The translations under genes and the position numbers were made by a program. DNA of 64,000 bases, taken from the NCBI GenBank assembly GCA_013397435.1, contig VZRG01001528.1, forward strand, positions 48,224 through 112,223. The letters are read 5' to 3'. The stretch is from Erythrocercus mccallii (Eukaryota > Chordata > Aves > Passeriformes > Dicruridae). This document shows, piece after piece, positions 1-12,449 of the stretch (the first letter of the stretch is position 1; the number at the start of each line of letters is the position of its first letter). A model generated the notes under the pieces. It worked only from the letters and a program-made list of their open reading frames with translations, ran no database searches and was not told where the DNA came from.

Positions 1-3000
1 AGACAGTGATGCAGCTGCAGCATCCAGCAGCTGCTGTAACAACCCATGCCAGGAGAAAATGCGGGTGGGCAGCTGATGGGCAGTGCCCAGCCAGCAAGGT
101 GGAGTGGGAGTGTGCTTACATGGGAAACAAAGTGAGACAAGGAATGTCGGTAGGAGTCTAGAGTGTTGTAAATTTACATTGCCCTTATCTTCAGTAGCTT
201 GTCCCAGGGCTGACGTTGGTTGCATTAAGGGACCTTTTTCCTCAGCACCTTTACGTGACTTTATTTTTGAGTGCGTGGTGTACCTTGTGATTTTGGGCAG
301 GAATAATTTGCCTTCATAATGAGATTTTTGGGTTTATGTGGTTGCGTTTTCTTCTTAAATGCTTAAGAAACATAGATGAATTAGACCTGGTTAAATTACC
401 CCTAGTGTGTTTTGACTCAAAATTTCACCAGTTGGCTTCAAACTTTACCCTCTTTTAGAAATAAAAGTTTAAATCTGTTTTTGCATCAACGATACTATTT
501 TTATTCAACTGTGTATTGAAATGTCCTTTTTAAAACAGGCTTGCTGAATTTTGTTGACAAATGTTTCAAAACATTACACAAAAAAGCTTCAATCATGAGC
601 AAAGTAAATATTTTGGTAATATGAATTCAGTACAGATTTTTCACTACCAGTTTCTCCAGAAACTTCACCATCTCTTCCTTGATCCCCTGCAGAACAAGAA
701 CCAAACATATATTTCAGGGCAGCTGCAGGACAGTCATTTTGACCTTAGTGACATAAATGGTAAGGAAGTAAAAAGATTGTTTAACAAACAGGAGGAAAGA
801 ATGTTTAGGGGAATTGAAAATCCTAAAGCACCAACCATCCTTACACCTTTTGAAGGTGTGTTACGCTTTATGTGGCTTCCATTATTTTTATAGAATGCAT
901 TCTTTTTCTTCATGTGGAGTTGAAGGATCTGTTTGTTGCCTGGAACAGATTGTCTGCTGCAAGCTGACCTTGGCTGCACCAGCACCCAGCCCTGCCGTGT
1001 TTGGGTGTCCCAGGAAATGCTCCACTTGAGACACTGCTGTATCAGCAGCCACCCAAGTGTCCCACGTGATGCGTCCATGGAAACCCATCCCTGTTGGTTC
1101 TCTTTGGCTTCCCCTGTGTGGGGAGACATTTCAGGTGTTCCTTAATGTGAAAATAACTGCTTGGCCAGGCTGAAAAACAAGGCTCCCTTTTTGCTCATCT
1201 CTGGATGGAAACACAAACCAGTGGTGCTCCTGTGGGCAGAGAGGCTATAGCGGTTCCTTCCCAAAATTCCCTTCTAAGCTTAGAGAAATAACATTGATGT
1301 AATCACAAAAGGTGGACAGCACAGGTGAGCCGCCCAAATAGCTGCCAGTACTTTAGCATGCAGGACACAGCATGGAGAAGATGAAGGGGCATGGTGGTGA
1401 TAAGTACTCTGTGTGTATGTGTGTGGATTGCAGTTAGGGAAGCTGTGGTTTTCAAAGAGTTTCCCTCTGAAGAAAATAAATTAATTATCTTTCACCATTC
1501 TTGCTGCTGAACAACATGCTGCCATTACTTTTCTTTGAACATAAACTATTTTTCTGTTTTGTATTGCTATATATACTTCCCTAAGCATGAGGCTTGAATC
1601 TATGTAATTATATGCATTTTCCTTTTCCACTGGCTAAATAGCAGAGGGAAGGATGAAAATGCCTTGTGTCTGGAAGTCACTCTTCCCCTATAAAGCTTTA
1701 CTCATAACCTTAGACCATCACACCTATCACTATACTATTGGTATAAAACTTGTGATAGATGAAGAGTGTATTAGCTGGAGAAGAAAAGCAAGATTCCTGG
1801 CTCCATAATAGAGGTGATTCCATGTGATAGTGAAGTACAAACCTGCCAGATGTCCTCCTTTGCCAGATCCAGTTTCTTGGGTATTTAATGGTGCTAAACT
1901 TAAATGTTCCATGCAGCTCACAGAGGGTCGTCAGGTAAATGTGGGAAATGTAGTTAAAACAGTTCAAGGTGCTGCTTGAAGACTGTGTGTCAGAGAGAAA
2001 TTTCTATCTCAATATTAAAAAAAAAAAATACCCAGCCAGTGATTTCTGTTGTCCTCTTGTATATTAAATCATTTCCAGGAGGGTCTGGATTTCTCCTGCT
2101 GGGCCCCTGTTGTCCAGCAGTAGGAATTGGTGGAGTTTGTGCAACTCTTTGAGGATGTGCTGAAGATGATAGTGATTAACAAGAATAAAACTGGTCAGTT
2201 AGGTCCTCTTCTCCTAGCTGGGTCTACAGTAATGAAAGAGGAGAACCCATGCATGCCCTGACTGTATCCTTAGCAGGGGTAGTAGTGATATCTGACAGTG
2301 TCAGCTTTTGGAGGGATCACGAGGAAAAGGGTGCACTCTACTGAGAATGTGCCTTTTGATGCCACTGGGAAAAGCCAAATATGCTAGAAAATTTAAAGGG
2401 GGAGGGGAAAAAAGAAAGAAAGAAGAGGGAGCTGTCAGCCTCTATTTCAGTTGGAATGACTCTCTCTCACTAGCTGAATCCTCTGCAGACTCTGGCTGGC
2501 TGCACTCCAGCCTGTTGATTTGTACCCTGCTGGCACACTGGCTCTTTGTGCACAGTGCTACCCATCCTCCCAGAGGAGCCAGCTTTACAGGGCAGGAATC
2601 TAGCCATGTGCAGAGGGCTGGCAGCAAGCCCTGGTGCTGCCAGCATTTCCCCAGCCCACGGGCACCAGAGGAGAGAGGACTGGTGAGTCTGGTTGTGGAT
2701 GTGAGGGGTAGGAGGGGAGACCTCGAGAACCAAGTGGAAGTGGAGAGAGCAGTAAGAGGAGATCAGTGACCAGAGAAGAGAGGAAATAAGAGACTTTAAA
2801 AAGTTGTGGGAGCAAAGAATAAAGATCATTGGAGGGGACTTAGAGAGGCAAGGGCAACAAGGGACTTGGGGTAAGCAATGGAGGAAGAACATTCTGTAGA
2901 GGAAGAACAGAGGAAAGCTAGAGCGTATGGAGACCAAAGGGGCTGCAATCATTTGCTCCTTCCTCCTTCCAGAGCAAGCTGTCAAGCCCAAGGATTCAGT

Positions 3001-6000
3001 CTCAGAACTTTTTTTTGCAAAATCCACTCCTAAAATGTTTGCTTCACCCCTCCCTGCTGCCCAACTCACTTGCTCAGCTTGCTGAGGTTCCCTCCATAGC
3101 TCCCACAGCAGAGAGCAGCAATGCATGTGTGGGTACCTGCAACCTCCTGATGGCCACAGCTCCACACAAGGACATTGGAGGTGCTCTTCATGTTGTTGTT
3201 GGTTTTATTTTTAACACTGGTTAGAAGAATGTAAGCATTGACAAGTTGTGCTCTGAGAAATACAAGAAGTCAGGTTGCCTGGGCAACCCCTGCTTGGCCT
3301 CCTGGCATGAAGGCATGATGATACAGCCTTTAATAACATGATTACAACCTATTTTTTCCACAGGGCATAGGATGGACGAATCAGTGCATAGGATGGACGA
3401 TGATGTGGGAATGAAGCTGTTGTCTGTTCCTCATTTGTTGCAGAATTTGGAAGGTGTGTAGTGAATGAGGCAGAAGGTTGCAGAAGGAAAGAGGACAGTA
3501 TTGGGGAAATGAAGCTAAATACCTCCTGAAGAGCTGTACACATTTTCTGGTTCTGTCAGGAATGCTCTTGTATGATGATGAAGATTTCCCTGGAATCAGG
3601 CCCTTTTAGTGCTGTCACTAATCACAGTTTCTTCAGTGTCTGTCTCTAGCATGTAATTCTGGGGCTTGATTTGCAGAAAGATGGGAGCATTTATATCAAC
3701 ACTTACAAGGGGTATTGCTGCATGATTTTTGCTCATTCTGGACACAAATCCTTTCTAGTTTATCCCCCTGCCTGCAAAACAGGAGTAATCTTTGCCCTTA
3801 CTCTTACAAGAAGGTGGTAGAGATTATTTCATTTGCATTTATGAAATACATGTATATTCTGACAGCACTGTAGGAATGTCTCTAAGGAAATCTATGACTT
3901 TTTGTACTCACTGGGAAGTTTGGATAATGAGGCTGAGGGGTACATGTTGAATGGGAAAGGCAGAGACCTCTTTAACACCTGCCCCTTGGATGACTGCAGA
4001 GAACATTCTGGGGAAGAACTAATGTGTGATCATCTAAATGCTGTGTCGTAATGCACACAAGCAACTGAAGATTGCAACAGCAACCTTATGTCTGACTTTT
4101 TGATCTTTTTTGAATGTAATTAGAAGTACAGGATTGAAATAAATCATTGCTTAGCTGTCATAGTCCTAGAGTTATAGAGTTGCTCTCATGAAAGGAGGTT
4201 CATTTTAAATGCTGTTCATGTTTATGTCCAGTGCTTTTGTTAGAAGGCCATTCCAGTCTCCATATTCCTCTTGTACTGTGGGTACATTTTAGCATTCAAT
4301 TCAAATACACTGTAGCTGCCTAGGTTTTTCTTTTTTCCTTTTCCCATTTGCTCCTGTCTGTGCCTGTCTTAAATCTCTTTTTTTTCTCATGCTGTATGAG
4401 AAGAGAGCAGCCCTGTTCCTGTACTGAGATGAAGTTCTCCTCTATCTCCTCTCCTTTTATAAATGGGCTTGCCAGAGCTTTCGTTTCTCAAATATTGATG
4501 ACCAGGATTGTAAAAGAATTCCAGTATTTCATTGACGAATTGCAAATACCTCATGGCTGCATTAACCTGGGGCCATATAGTCTCTTGTGTTCAAGTAGTA
4601 CATAACCAAGTCCAACACAGGTTTTGCTTATCTTCCACCTGAAACATTTCCCTATAATCACTGAGAATTTTGCCTCGTATTTCACATTTTCGCTTGCTTT
4701 TGCCACACACTGGATCTCAAGCTCACCCAGGTCCCTCTGACAGCCCATTTGCATTGTCCTTACATTTGATAGTAAGCTAGTGCCTCACTTTGTCACCAGC
4801 AGACCTTATTGGTACATTTCTGAGGTTTTTGCCAAGCTCCCTATGCAGGTTATTAAATGAGATTTTTTTTTTTTAAATAAGACGAGTCATCCCGCTACTA
4901 ATGTCCTGCCATCCACTTATGATTTCTATTTTTCTGTCCTTTATTGCTCTCTGCCCATCAGTCAGTATTTTACTTACCTCATAATTTCTGTATATGACTT
5001 GAGAGCTGGACAAAAGTCCTGGAAGGTATAAATAAACTTACGTACCAGTAACTCTGCCTGCCTGAGAGTAGGTTGCTTCATCTGTGTGTTTTGGAGTGGT
5101 CCACCTCCTGCTGCAGAGCTGTCATGCTCCAGGGATTGATTGAGTCTCTGTGCTAGGCTTCCATAGATCTTTTCATGTTCAAAGAACTACTGACAGTATC
5201 TTTTGGCAGCCAGAAAAATCCAGCAGAAGTCCATCACCACAGGACACCTGTCATTTTGGACGTAATTTTTCAGCAGCTTGATTTGGGCTTTTGTCTGTTT
5301 TGTCTATGCCAAGTGATGCAGAGTTGGGTGGCTTCATCTGAAGGCATTAAAGATACTTTCTGATTTTGAAAGGCATGCTCCTGAAATGCAGAGGGTCCCA
5401 TGAGATTTCAGCAGCATTGCGAGTTGGAAGCTGGTAGGGTTCCCCTCCCCATGAGACTTTCAAAGTCTACCAGTGAATAGTTCCAATTTCCACTGAGATA
5501 CAAGGAGTTAGCTTGTTGACAGTTTTCCTACCGAGTCCCTGAATAGGAAGCCTAGAGTGTGTGTGGGCTTTGGAGTATGGGAAAACTTATTAGGGGCCTC
5601 TGAATAAATGGATAGAAATATTTTTATATTCCATACTCTCCCTTTTGGTAAACCAAAACTGAAACATTTAATGCAAATTCCTTCTGTACTGGTGACTTAG
5701 GTGTAATATCAAAGAGTAAGTTGGTTGTACAGGGAGTTTTTCTAGTGTTAGTCCTGAGAGAGCGGTACTTTGTTTCCATGAGGTTTTAATAGGCTTTGGC
5801 TTGACTTTTAATATCTTAACTTTGACCTATGAAGTCAGTCAGCCTAAAAAGCTATCACTCTCCTGATGCTCATCAAAGTCAGAGCAGGTCCTTTCATGCA
5901 GGCAGGCTCCCTCCAAAGACAGCAGGTCACTTATGTGAGAGCCACCTCTGTAGCTGATGATTTTTTTGCAAGTCACATAGCTTCTTTTTTCCTATTGGAA

Positions 6001-8904
6001 TGATGTTTTGGTTGTTGCTAGTCATTGGTTTTGCAGTGCAGTGGGGATTTTTGGTGGACATTTCACTAGTATTCATAGAAACAAAGGAGAGAGAAAGGTG
6101 GATTGTGTTGGAGACTTGGAGACAAGTCATTCATCTAAAGCAGCTGACTTGAGTTTGGAGCTTTAACAACATCGTAGAGGGATGGATGCATAAACAGCTG
6201 GTAGAGTTACAAGGCTCTTAATAAAAAGCCAAGTTCTGTTTGCATTCTTCGCAAGGTTTGAGGCCAGATTCCTTTTTCCCTCTTTTTTTCTTTCTTTCCC
6301 CCCCTTTTTTTAATGATTGTGATGGTGTTACATCTGTAATCGAGACATTTTTGTATAATGCTGTGATGTATCCATGAAGTATAACCCCCATGAGAGCATA
6401 AGCAAGGGCTCACTGCAGGAAGGCTGCTGCCTGAGTAGGGTAGAGAAGGGGTGAGCTCCCCTTCGTGTGTGATCCTCACTACAGCTGACACAGGAGGTGT
6501 TTGGCAGTTCACATAACCAAGTGAGCCTTTGCTTGAGGGCAGAACAGCAGTTCAGTGAAAAATACTGGGAACTGGTGGGAACTGGTTCAGAGGTTAGGAG
6601 GAGGCCTGAGTGCTTGTGAGAAGGATGCATGACAACAAACAAAGAACATATGGATTATAGGAACCCCTGATGTATGAACAAAGCAGGAGTGAAGGGCAAA
6701 ATAATGTTTGGTTCCAAAGAAAAGTGTGGCCAAGTTGAGTGTTGCTTCTCTGAATTTTATTAAGTTGTGGCTCAATACAGCATGTATTTACAAGTAAGTC
6801 TGCTCTCTGTCCTAAAAGAAAAGAAGTAAAAATTTCTCTGAGAAACAAACGAAAATCCCTAACAGATTAAGAAAATCTGAAGAATATGGCATATATACCT
6901 TCTGCGACAGAGGATGAGATGTTTTACTTTACAGGCCAGAACTGGTCATTCTTAGTTTGAGAGTGAACCTTTTGTCCACATGAAATCTATGCAATATGTA
7001 TTGTTCGGGTAGTGATTTCCATTGTTACCCTTCAGCTGAAACAGTAAACGCCCACCAAGAGTCTTTGAAAACCCTTGTGCTTCTTCTAGTGCTTGCTTTG
7101 ACTTTTTTTGCTGTGGAAGGTTTGGCCTGGGCTCAGTCATGGGCCTCACAATTATGTTTTATTTAACTGCTTCCATTGTTCTGAATTATTGTGTTCTCAC
7201 TTATTCCTTCCTAGAATCTTGATACAAAAATTATTTTGACCTTGTTCTTTGAGATTAGGGTTAGGGTTTTTTATTGCTCATATTTTAATATGGCTCTCAT
7301 CCACTGCTGAGCCTGAAGAGGGCTTTTGTAATACAAATATTAATTTAACCAATTTCTTCTTTTGCTCTACCTTAGTTTTTCTGCTTTTGTGGGCTTCATG
7401 CTGCCTAGATTCTGGGGAGAAATGGCCATTAGCAGTTTGTTAGGAAAGTAGTATAGCAATATTCTGCTTAAGTACAATAACTAGCATAAAATACCCTTTG
7501 CTGCTTTTGTCAGAAGCCTTCTCAGTAGTAACTCTAGAGAGAAGGCCAGAAGTGACCTGTGAGCAGTTAATAGCTCAAGTATTTGCATGTAAATAGTGTT
7601 TGTTTGATTTATTATTTTTGTGATGTACTTTTCAAATAATAGCTGGCAAATGCAGTTTTTTGTTTAGTTTGTAAATTCAGGTGACTTTTTTTTTAATCCT
7701 CACACCCCGCTTCTCTCCCCAACTCCAGCTTGCTTTTTTTTTCTCCTGTGTTGCATCTCTTTAGGAGGTTGCTATTCAGCAGAGTAAGGCAGAGGTCAGG
7801 GCAGGCGAGTGTGGACAACTGAGGACAGCCGAGCTCATTGCGTATGCATGAAGGGAACACGCGCACCCTTCACAACAGGGCCACGCTGCTGCCTTTGGAA
7901 CACAGGCTAGAAAGCAGCAGTGAAAGCCTTCACCCCGAAAAACAGACCTAGTCTATGCTCCTGGAGGGCATTATTTTTGTGATGCTTCTTTATAGCTACA
8001 GCTTCTCCTGCTTTTATTGGACTTGTTGCTCGCTGATCCGGTAGCTTGGGAACAGTGGCTGCTTTGGCACGCTCAGATAGGTGTTCAGGCTCTAACTTAA
8101 TGATAATTGGGAAATAAGCAGTGCCCTTCATTATTGTCCTGTGCCAACAAGGGTATCAGATGCAACATTTGTAAGGCCATGTGTGTTAGTTCAGCGTTGC
8201 AAAGAAAAGTTCACTTGAAGCTGCCCAGCACTGGAAGGACTTGGTGGGGTGTTAGTTCTGAAATGCAAAGACACCACAGCTGCTGATGCCCAGTGATTTT
8301 TCTTTAAGGAAATGTCTTAACGTTTAGGACATCCATCAGAAAAATTTTAAATATTTGAAAAAGGGATGGAGTGGAAGATGGATGAGCTGACATAATGTCC
8401 TAGCCACTTCCTTCTGAAACTTGTATTTGAACAAACTTCAAAAGATTACCCATGAAAAATGAGTTTGAGCTCCAGTCATTTCCATGGCTTTTTAGGTATG
8501 CATTGCATAAAGGGAGCAGAGCCTGTAGCTGCACGAGTGCAAGCCTCCCTGTGGAGAGGTTTAAAAACTAACAGAATCCTGAAGTTCTTCAAGAAATTTG
8601 CTATCATGCTTGTTGAGGTCAAGGTCCATACTGCTCCCACTTTACATACACATTTTTAACTGGGAGGAAGTTTGGGGTATGAAGGAGTTCTTAGTTCTTT
8701 TGCCCCAAGAAGATGAAGGGAAGCCTGGAAGAAAAGGAGGAACCTGTGCTGGACTTTAGGCAGGCAGTTCAGCGTTTTTATAGTTCCTGTTAGTGCAGTC
8801 AATAGTGTTCTGTTCTCCAGAATATCCCTCAGAACGTCTTAGTTCACAAGTAAATCTTCTCATTCTCTGCAGAGAAATGACAATTCTGATTTGGTTTATT
8901 TCAG
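1..8904 (+). other. SLC22A23: SLC22A23 intron (partial, 5' part outside window)
   Basis: This is non-coding sequence upstream of the first SLC22A23 exon visible here. I looked for the preceding exon (end of TM6 and start of the large cytoplasmic loop) and found no matching reading frame flanked by AG/GT sites, so earlier exons probably lie left of the window. The stretch is AT-rich. It carries short homopolymers (for example poly-T near 4865 and poly-A near 2020) and a 15-base direct repeat at 3365-3379 and 3386-3400. No recognisable gene or RNA was seen. Confidence 0.7.
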
Positions 8905-9007
8905 AGCTGGAGAAGGAAATCACCAGGAGACCAAAGAAAGTCTGCATTGTTAAAGTGGTGGGAACAAGGAACCTGTGGAAAAACATCGTAGTGTTGTGTG
9001 TGAACTC
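8905..9007 (+). CDS. SLC22A23: SLC22A23 coding exon: cytoplasmic loop and start of TM7
   Basis: SLC22A23 is a member of the SLC22 (organic ion transporter) branch of the major facilitator superfamily. It is a plasma-membrane-type 12-TM protein whose substrate is not established. This 103-nt exon follows an acceptor ending TTTCAG and ends at a GTAAGT donor. It encodes the end of the cytoplasmic loop between TM6 and TM7 (ELEKEITRRPKKVCIVKVVG) and the beginning of TM7 (NIVVLCVNS). The sequence closely resembles my recollection of human SLC22A23, including the basic RRPKK stretch. The exon enters at codon position 2 and leaves after two bases of a Ser codon, which the next exon completes. The call rests on protein similarity and in-frame splicing; residue numbers are not given because the N-terminal exons are absent. 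Confidence 0.93.
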
Positions 9008-12000
9008 GTAAGTCCAATCTCTTTGCTTATATAGTCGTGTGGTCAGTGAACTGGAGCAACAATGGGAAGTGATGAGAGACCTCCACTATTTCCCACTGTG
9101 GGACCCTTCACTAACATCTCTGATAAATGATCCTGGAAAAACACCAGCTGTTGCAGGGAACTATACTTTTTATGGCAAACTGGAGGAGCTCCTTGGCTGT
9201 TTGAGGCAGCAGATCTGCATCTTCTCAGGTGCCATGCTGCAGCTGCATTGCTGTCACCGGTGGCCTCCTGTGGCCATGTGCTGATAGGTGCTCATGCATC
9301 CAGACTTCTGCTTGGCATCCCACGTGGGAGTTTTGAAACCATTTATGCCTCAGGGAGTGCAGGTTCAAATTGTTTACATCTGATAGGCCTGTGCTGTTGG
9401 AAGGTGGGGAAGGTGCTGCTTGCCAGTAAATAGAAGTTGCTCCCCATATAACAACTGTGCGTGGTGGGTCTTCAAAGGCAGATTACAAAGTGCCTCAGCA
9501 CTCCTAAATAATGTGCAGGGGGTGACAGGTAGAACGTTCAGTCTCCAACAGAATAATGTGATGCTTGCCTCCTAAGGCTTCAGGACATGCTCCTCTGGGC
9601 AAAAACAAGCATCAACCTGAGGGTTTTGCATGTTACAGGCTCTGAGACCTTCTGTCTGGAGCTGAACACCTTGTGTCCTTGAGAGGACACAGTCTCAAGC
9701 TGTGCCAAGAGAAATATAGGCTGGATATTAGGAAACAGTTTTTTACAGAAAGTTTGATAAAGTATTGGAATAGTCTACCTGAGGAGGTGGTGGATTCACC
9801 ATCTCTGGGTGTGTTTAAGAAAAGATTAGATGTGGCACTTGGTGCCATGGTTTAGCTGAGGTTAGGGTTGGGTTGGACTTGATGATCCTGGAGGTCTCTT
9901 CCAGCCTAATGATTCTGTGTGATAAAGAGGAAATACATTGGCTTGCAAATTCTGAAAGGGTACCAGCAGTGCATTTTCTAGTTTTTCCATCCTGTAAAAC
10001 GCCCATTTTAATTTTTCATGAGTTTTTTTTTTCAAATGGGAGGTGGGAATGGAGAAGACTGGGAATCCCCTTTCTCTGATAAATTTCAAAGTATGTAGCT
10101 CTTTGTGGTTTTTTCTTCCTCACTTCAGGGCACTACTCTGCAGCCCTCACTCCTGTTAGCAGGCTTATGGATCAGTCATCACTCAGAGGGGACAGCTCCT
10201 GTGCTGGGCAAATAGTCACCCAGAAGCACACAGACATGAGGGGTCAATCTCCAGTGTTACTTGTGGCAGAACCAACTCTGGTTTTACGGGGTTTGTGTCT
10301 CTCTTCCACCCACCAGTGAGGGACTCCCTCTGTTCTGAAAGAGAGCTTTCTCCTTAGGCTCACCAAGTGCATTAATAGACAGTAATAAATATATTTGTGA
10401 AAACTTTTTACATGGGAATTCTCCCCTTCTCCCTCACCCACATTAATTTGCATATTTGGAAATTCCCTAAATCAGAACTAGGCAGCCCAAGGAATAACTT
10501 CTGGCATTAGCACACAAAGACTGTTTGCCATCCAAGCAGAGTATGAAACAGATGTACGTCTGAGGAAATAGATTTCATGTTTGTTTTTAAGGGGTGAAAA
10601 GAAATATTAAATTTCACTTCTCTTATTCCTGTTAGACAGGACTGTGCTGAATTTCTAGTACATGGAGAAGGAACCTTTTGCAGGGAACAAAAAGAAATTA
10701 AGGGCAACAAGGATTTACTTTTAAAAGTAACTATTCTGAGCTGCTCACCAAGTTAAGAGAATACAGTAATTCTTAGGGAACAGACTGGAAAGCAAAGTCC
10801 AGATGATACAATAATTTTGTTTATATATCATGGCCTCAATAGCAACTTCTGCAATTGTGTTTGCATGCATAGAAGAGAAAGACAGAAGAAAAGCTGGTTA
10901 ACTCTGCCCTTTTATTACTACTGTTTGCTGATTAATATTTCTTTTATGGGAAGAGTCAGCTATAATCTACTTACTCAAAGCGAATGTCGTTTTTGTGTAA
11001 CAGCAAGCACTTGTATTAGGTTTTTATCAGGGGCAAGCTGTCTGGTATTAAGGGTGGGGCTTTGATTCACAAGTTTGCAAGAGAAGCTCCTCCCTGGGCT
11101 GTCATGGAGTCAGAGACTGCTGAGTGGGACTGACATCCTCCCAGCTGTTTCTGTGCTTATTTTGATATCCAGTTTACACTGACAGAGCTTCAAATTCCTG
11201 ACCTTCAGGAAGATAGAAGTGTATCAGTGTAATATACCTGCCATTTTTTTTTCTTTTTTTTTTATTTTTGGAGACTTGGATCTATGCTTTCCACTCTCTT
11301 AAGCACTGTTAATTTGTGCCATGAAATTTGTCTTGCATAAGTGCCAGGGACAGGAGGTTCTTCCTGGCAGAGGTATTTGAGCTATGATGGGTGCAGTTGA
11401 GAGCATTGACCTCTCCTGTTGCACCCCTGCTGCTATTTTGTACCACATCAGGGGTGATGCTGGGGCTTCTTATCTGACTTTTGTACCTCCAGCCCCCTGC
11501 TCTTTCTTCCTTTTTTTTTTCCTTTCTATTTTCTGGAGGCACAGGGTGAGACAGGGGAGAGATGTGAAATACAATGGTAAGATATTGATCAGTGGATTCT
11601 AAAGAAACTTTTTAAAGAGGAGGAGACACATTGCTATGAAGGGTGGTGTAAATGTGTAGACTGAATTAGAGCTTATTGTTTCATAATTGTAATAATCATT
11701 ACAGCACATACAGCTTCAAATCCTCCTTTATCAGGGGCTTTCAGTTTTAACAGGCTAGCTTGGGAAGTGAGGTGTAATGTTTGTATTTAGTATGACCAGG
11801 GTGTTCCTGGTGTTTTGCTGTCCAAGCACAGAGGCTACTCCATCATAGCAGTGCTGGCTCTGCAGCTGTCAGCAGGTGCCCTGTGAACAGAGAGATGTAC
11901 TCCTCTGGGAATAGGGTTTCTCAAATACAGTGGGAAAACCTATCACGCACTAGGAGTTCTTCTAAAGTTCCCCATGCCTTGATCATACCATGAGCAACAG

Positions 12001-12216
12001 CTATATGAATAAAGTCAGAAAATATTTGGTTGAATGGAGATTTTTTTCTTCTGCTTCTTTTTATCAATGCTTATTTTCATAGTAGCACCTAGAGATAAGT
12101 TTCTTAACTTAAGGCGTTGTATTCCTGCATTAATGCCTCCCCACACTGAATTACACTGCAGTGTGTGTTCTGCCCTCTCAGCAATGGTCTCTGTTGCCCT
12201 CTCCTGTTTCCCCCAG
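9008..12216 (+). other. SLC22A23: SLC22A23 intron with CR1 insertion
   Basis: This GT-AG intron of about 3.2 kb contains one clear CR1 3' fragment near 9670-9924, listed separately. Otherwise it has only low-complexity T-rich runs (for example near 11245-11275 and 11509-11525). I see no other gene or RNA. Confidence 0.8.
9670..9924 (+). mobile_element. CR1 LINE 3' fragment
   Basis: This is a 5'-truncated CR1 (chicken repeat 1) non-LTR retrotransposon in + orientation. It shows the characteristic order of this family's 3' end: CTCAAGCTGTGCCAAGAG, then GGCTGGATATTAGGAAACAG, then GAGGAGGTGGTGGATTCACC, then GGTTGGACTTGATGATCC, then GGTCTCTTCCAGCCTAATG, ending in the short ATTCTGTG-type terminal repeat. 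It lies in an SLC22A23 intron. Only the distal end of ORF2 and the 3'UTR remain, so it is not autonomous. The 5' boundary is approximate. Confidence 0.9.
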
Positions 12217-12449
12217 GCTGACTGGTTATGGCATACACCACTGTTTTGCAAAAAGCATGATGGGGCACGAAGCGAAGATGGCGATTACCCACAACTTCTA
12301 TGCTGACTACTACACCATGGCTGGGATTGCGCTGGCATCCTGCCTGGCCATGTGCCCTGTGGTTGGGTTTCTGGGAAGGAGAGGAGGACTCCTGCTCTTC
12401 ATGATACTTACAGCTCTGGCATCACTTCTGCAGCTGGGCCTTCTCAACT
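12217..12449 (+). CDS. SLC22A23: SLC22A23 coding exon: TM7 to TM9
   Basis: This 233-nt exon lies between a CCCCCAG acceptor and a GTAAGT donor. It completes TM7 (LTGYGIHHCFAKSMMGHEAK) and encodes an extracellular loop with NFYADYY, TM8 (MAGIALASCLAMCPVVGFLG), the conserved MFS loop GRRGG, and TM9 (LLLFMILTALASLLQLGLLN). The first base completes a Ser codon from the previous exon. The exon stops one base into a Leu codon finished by the following 33-nt exon. The sequence matches the SLC22A23 family closely along its whole length, with no stops or frameshifts. Confidence 0.95.

Noticed and set aside
561..893. 110-codon frame with ATG start in an SLC22A23 intron
   Set aside because: It has no recognisable domain, no splice context, and a length within chance expectation for 64 kb.
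2470..3165. Minus-strand frame of 231 codons
   Set aside because: It begins at GTG, not ATG, has no family resemblance and lies inside an intron.
7255..7266. Telomere-like TTAGGG words
   Set aside because: Only two units; chance occurrence.
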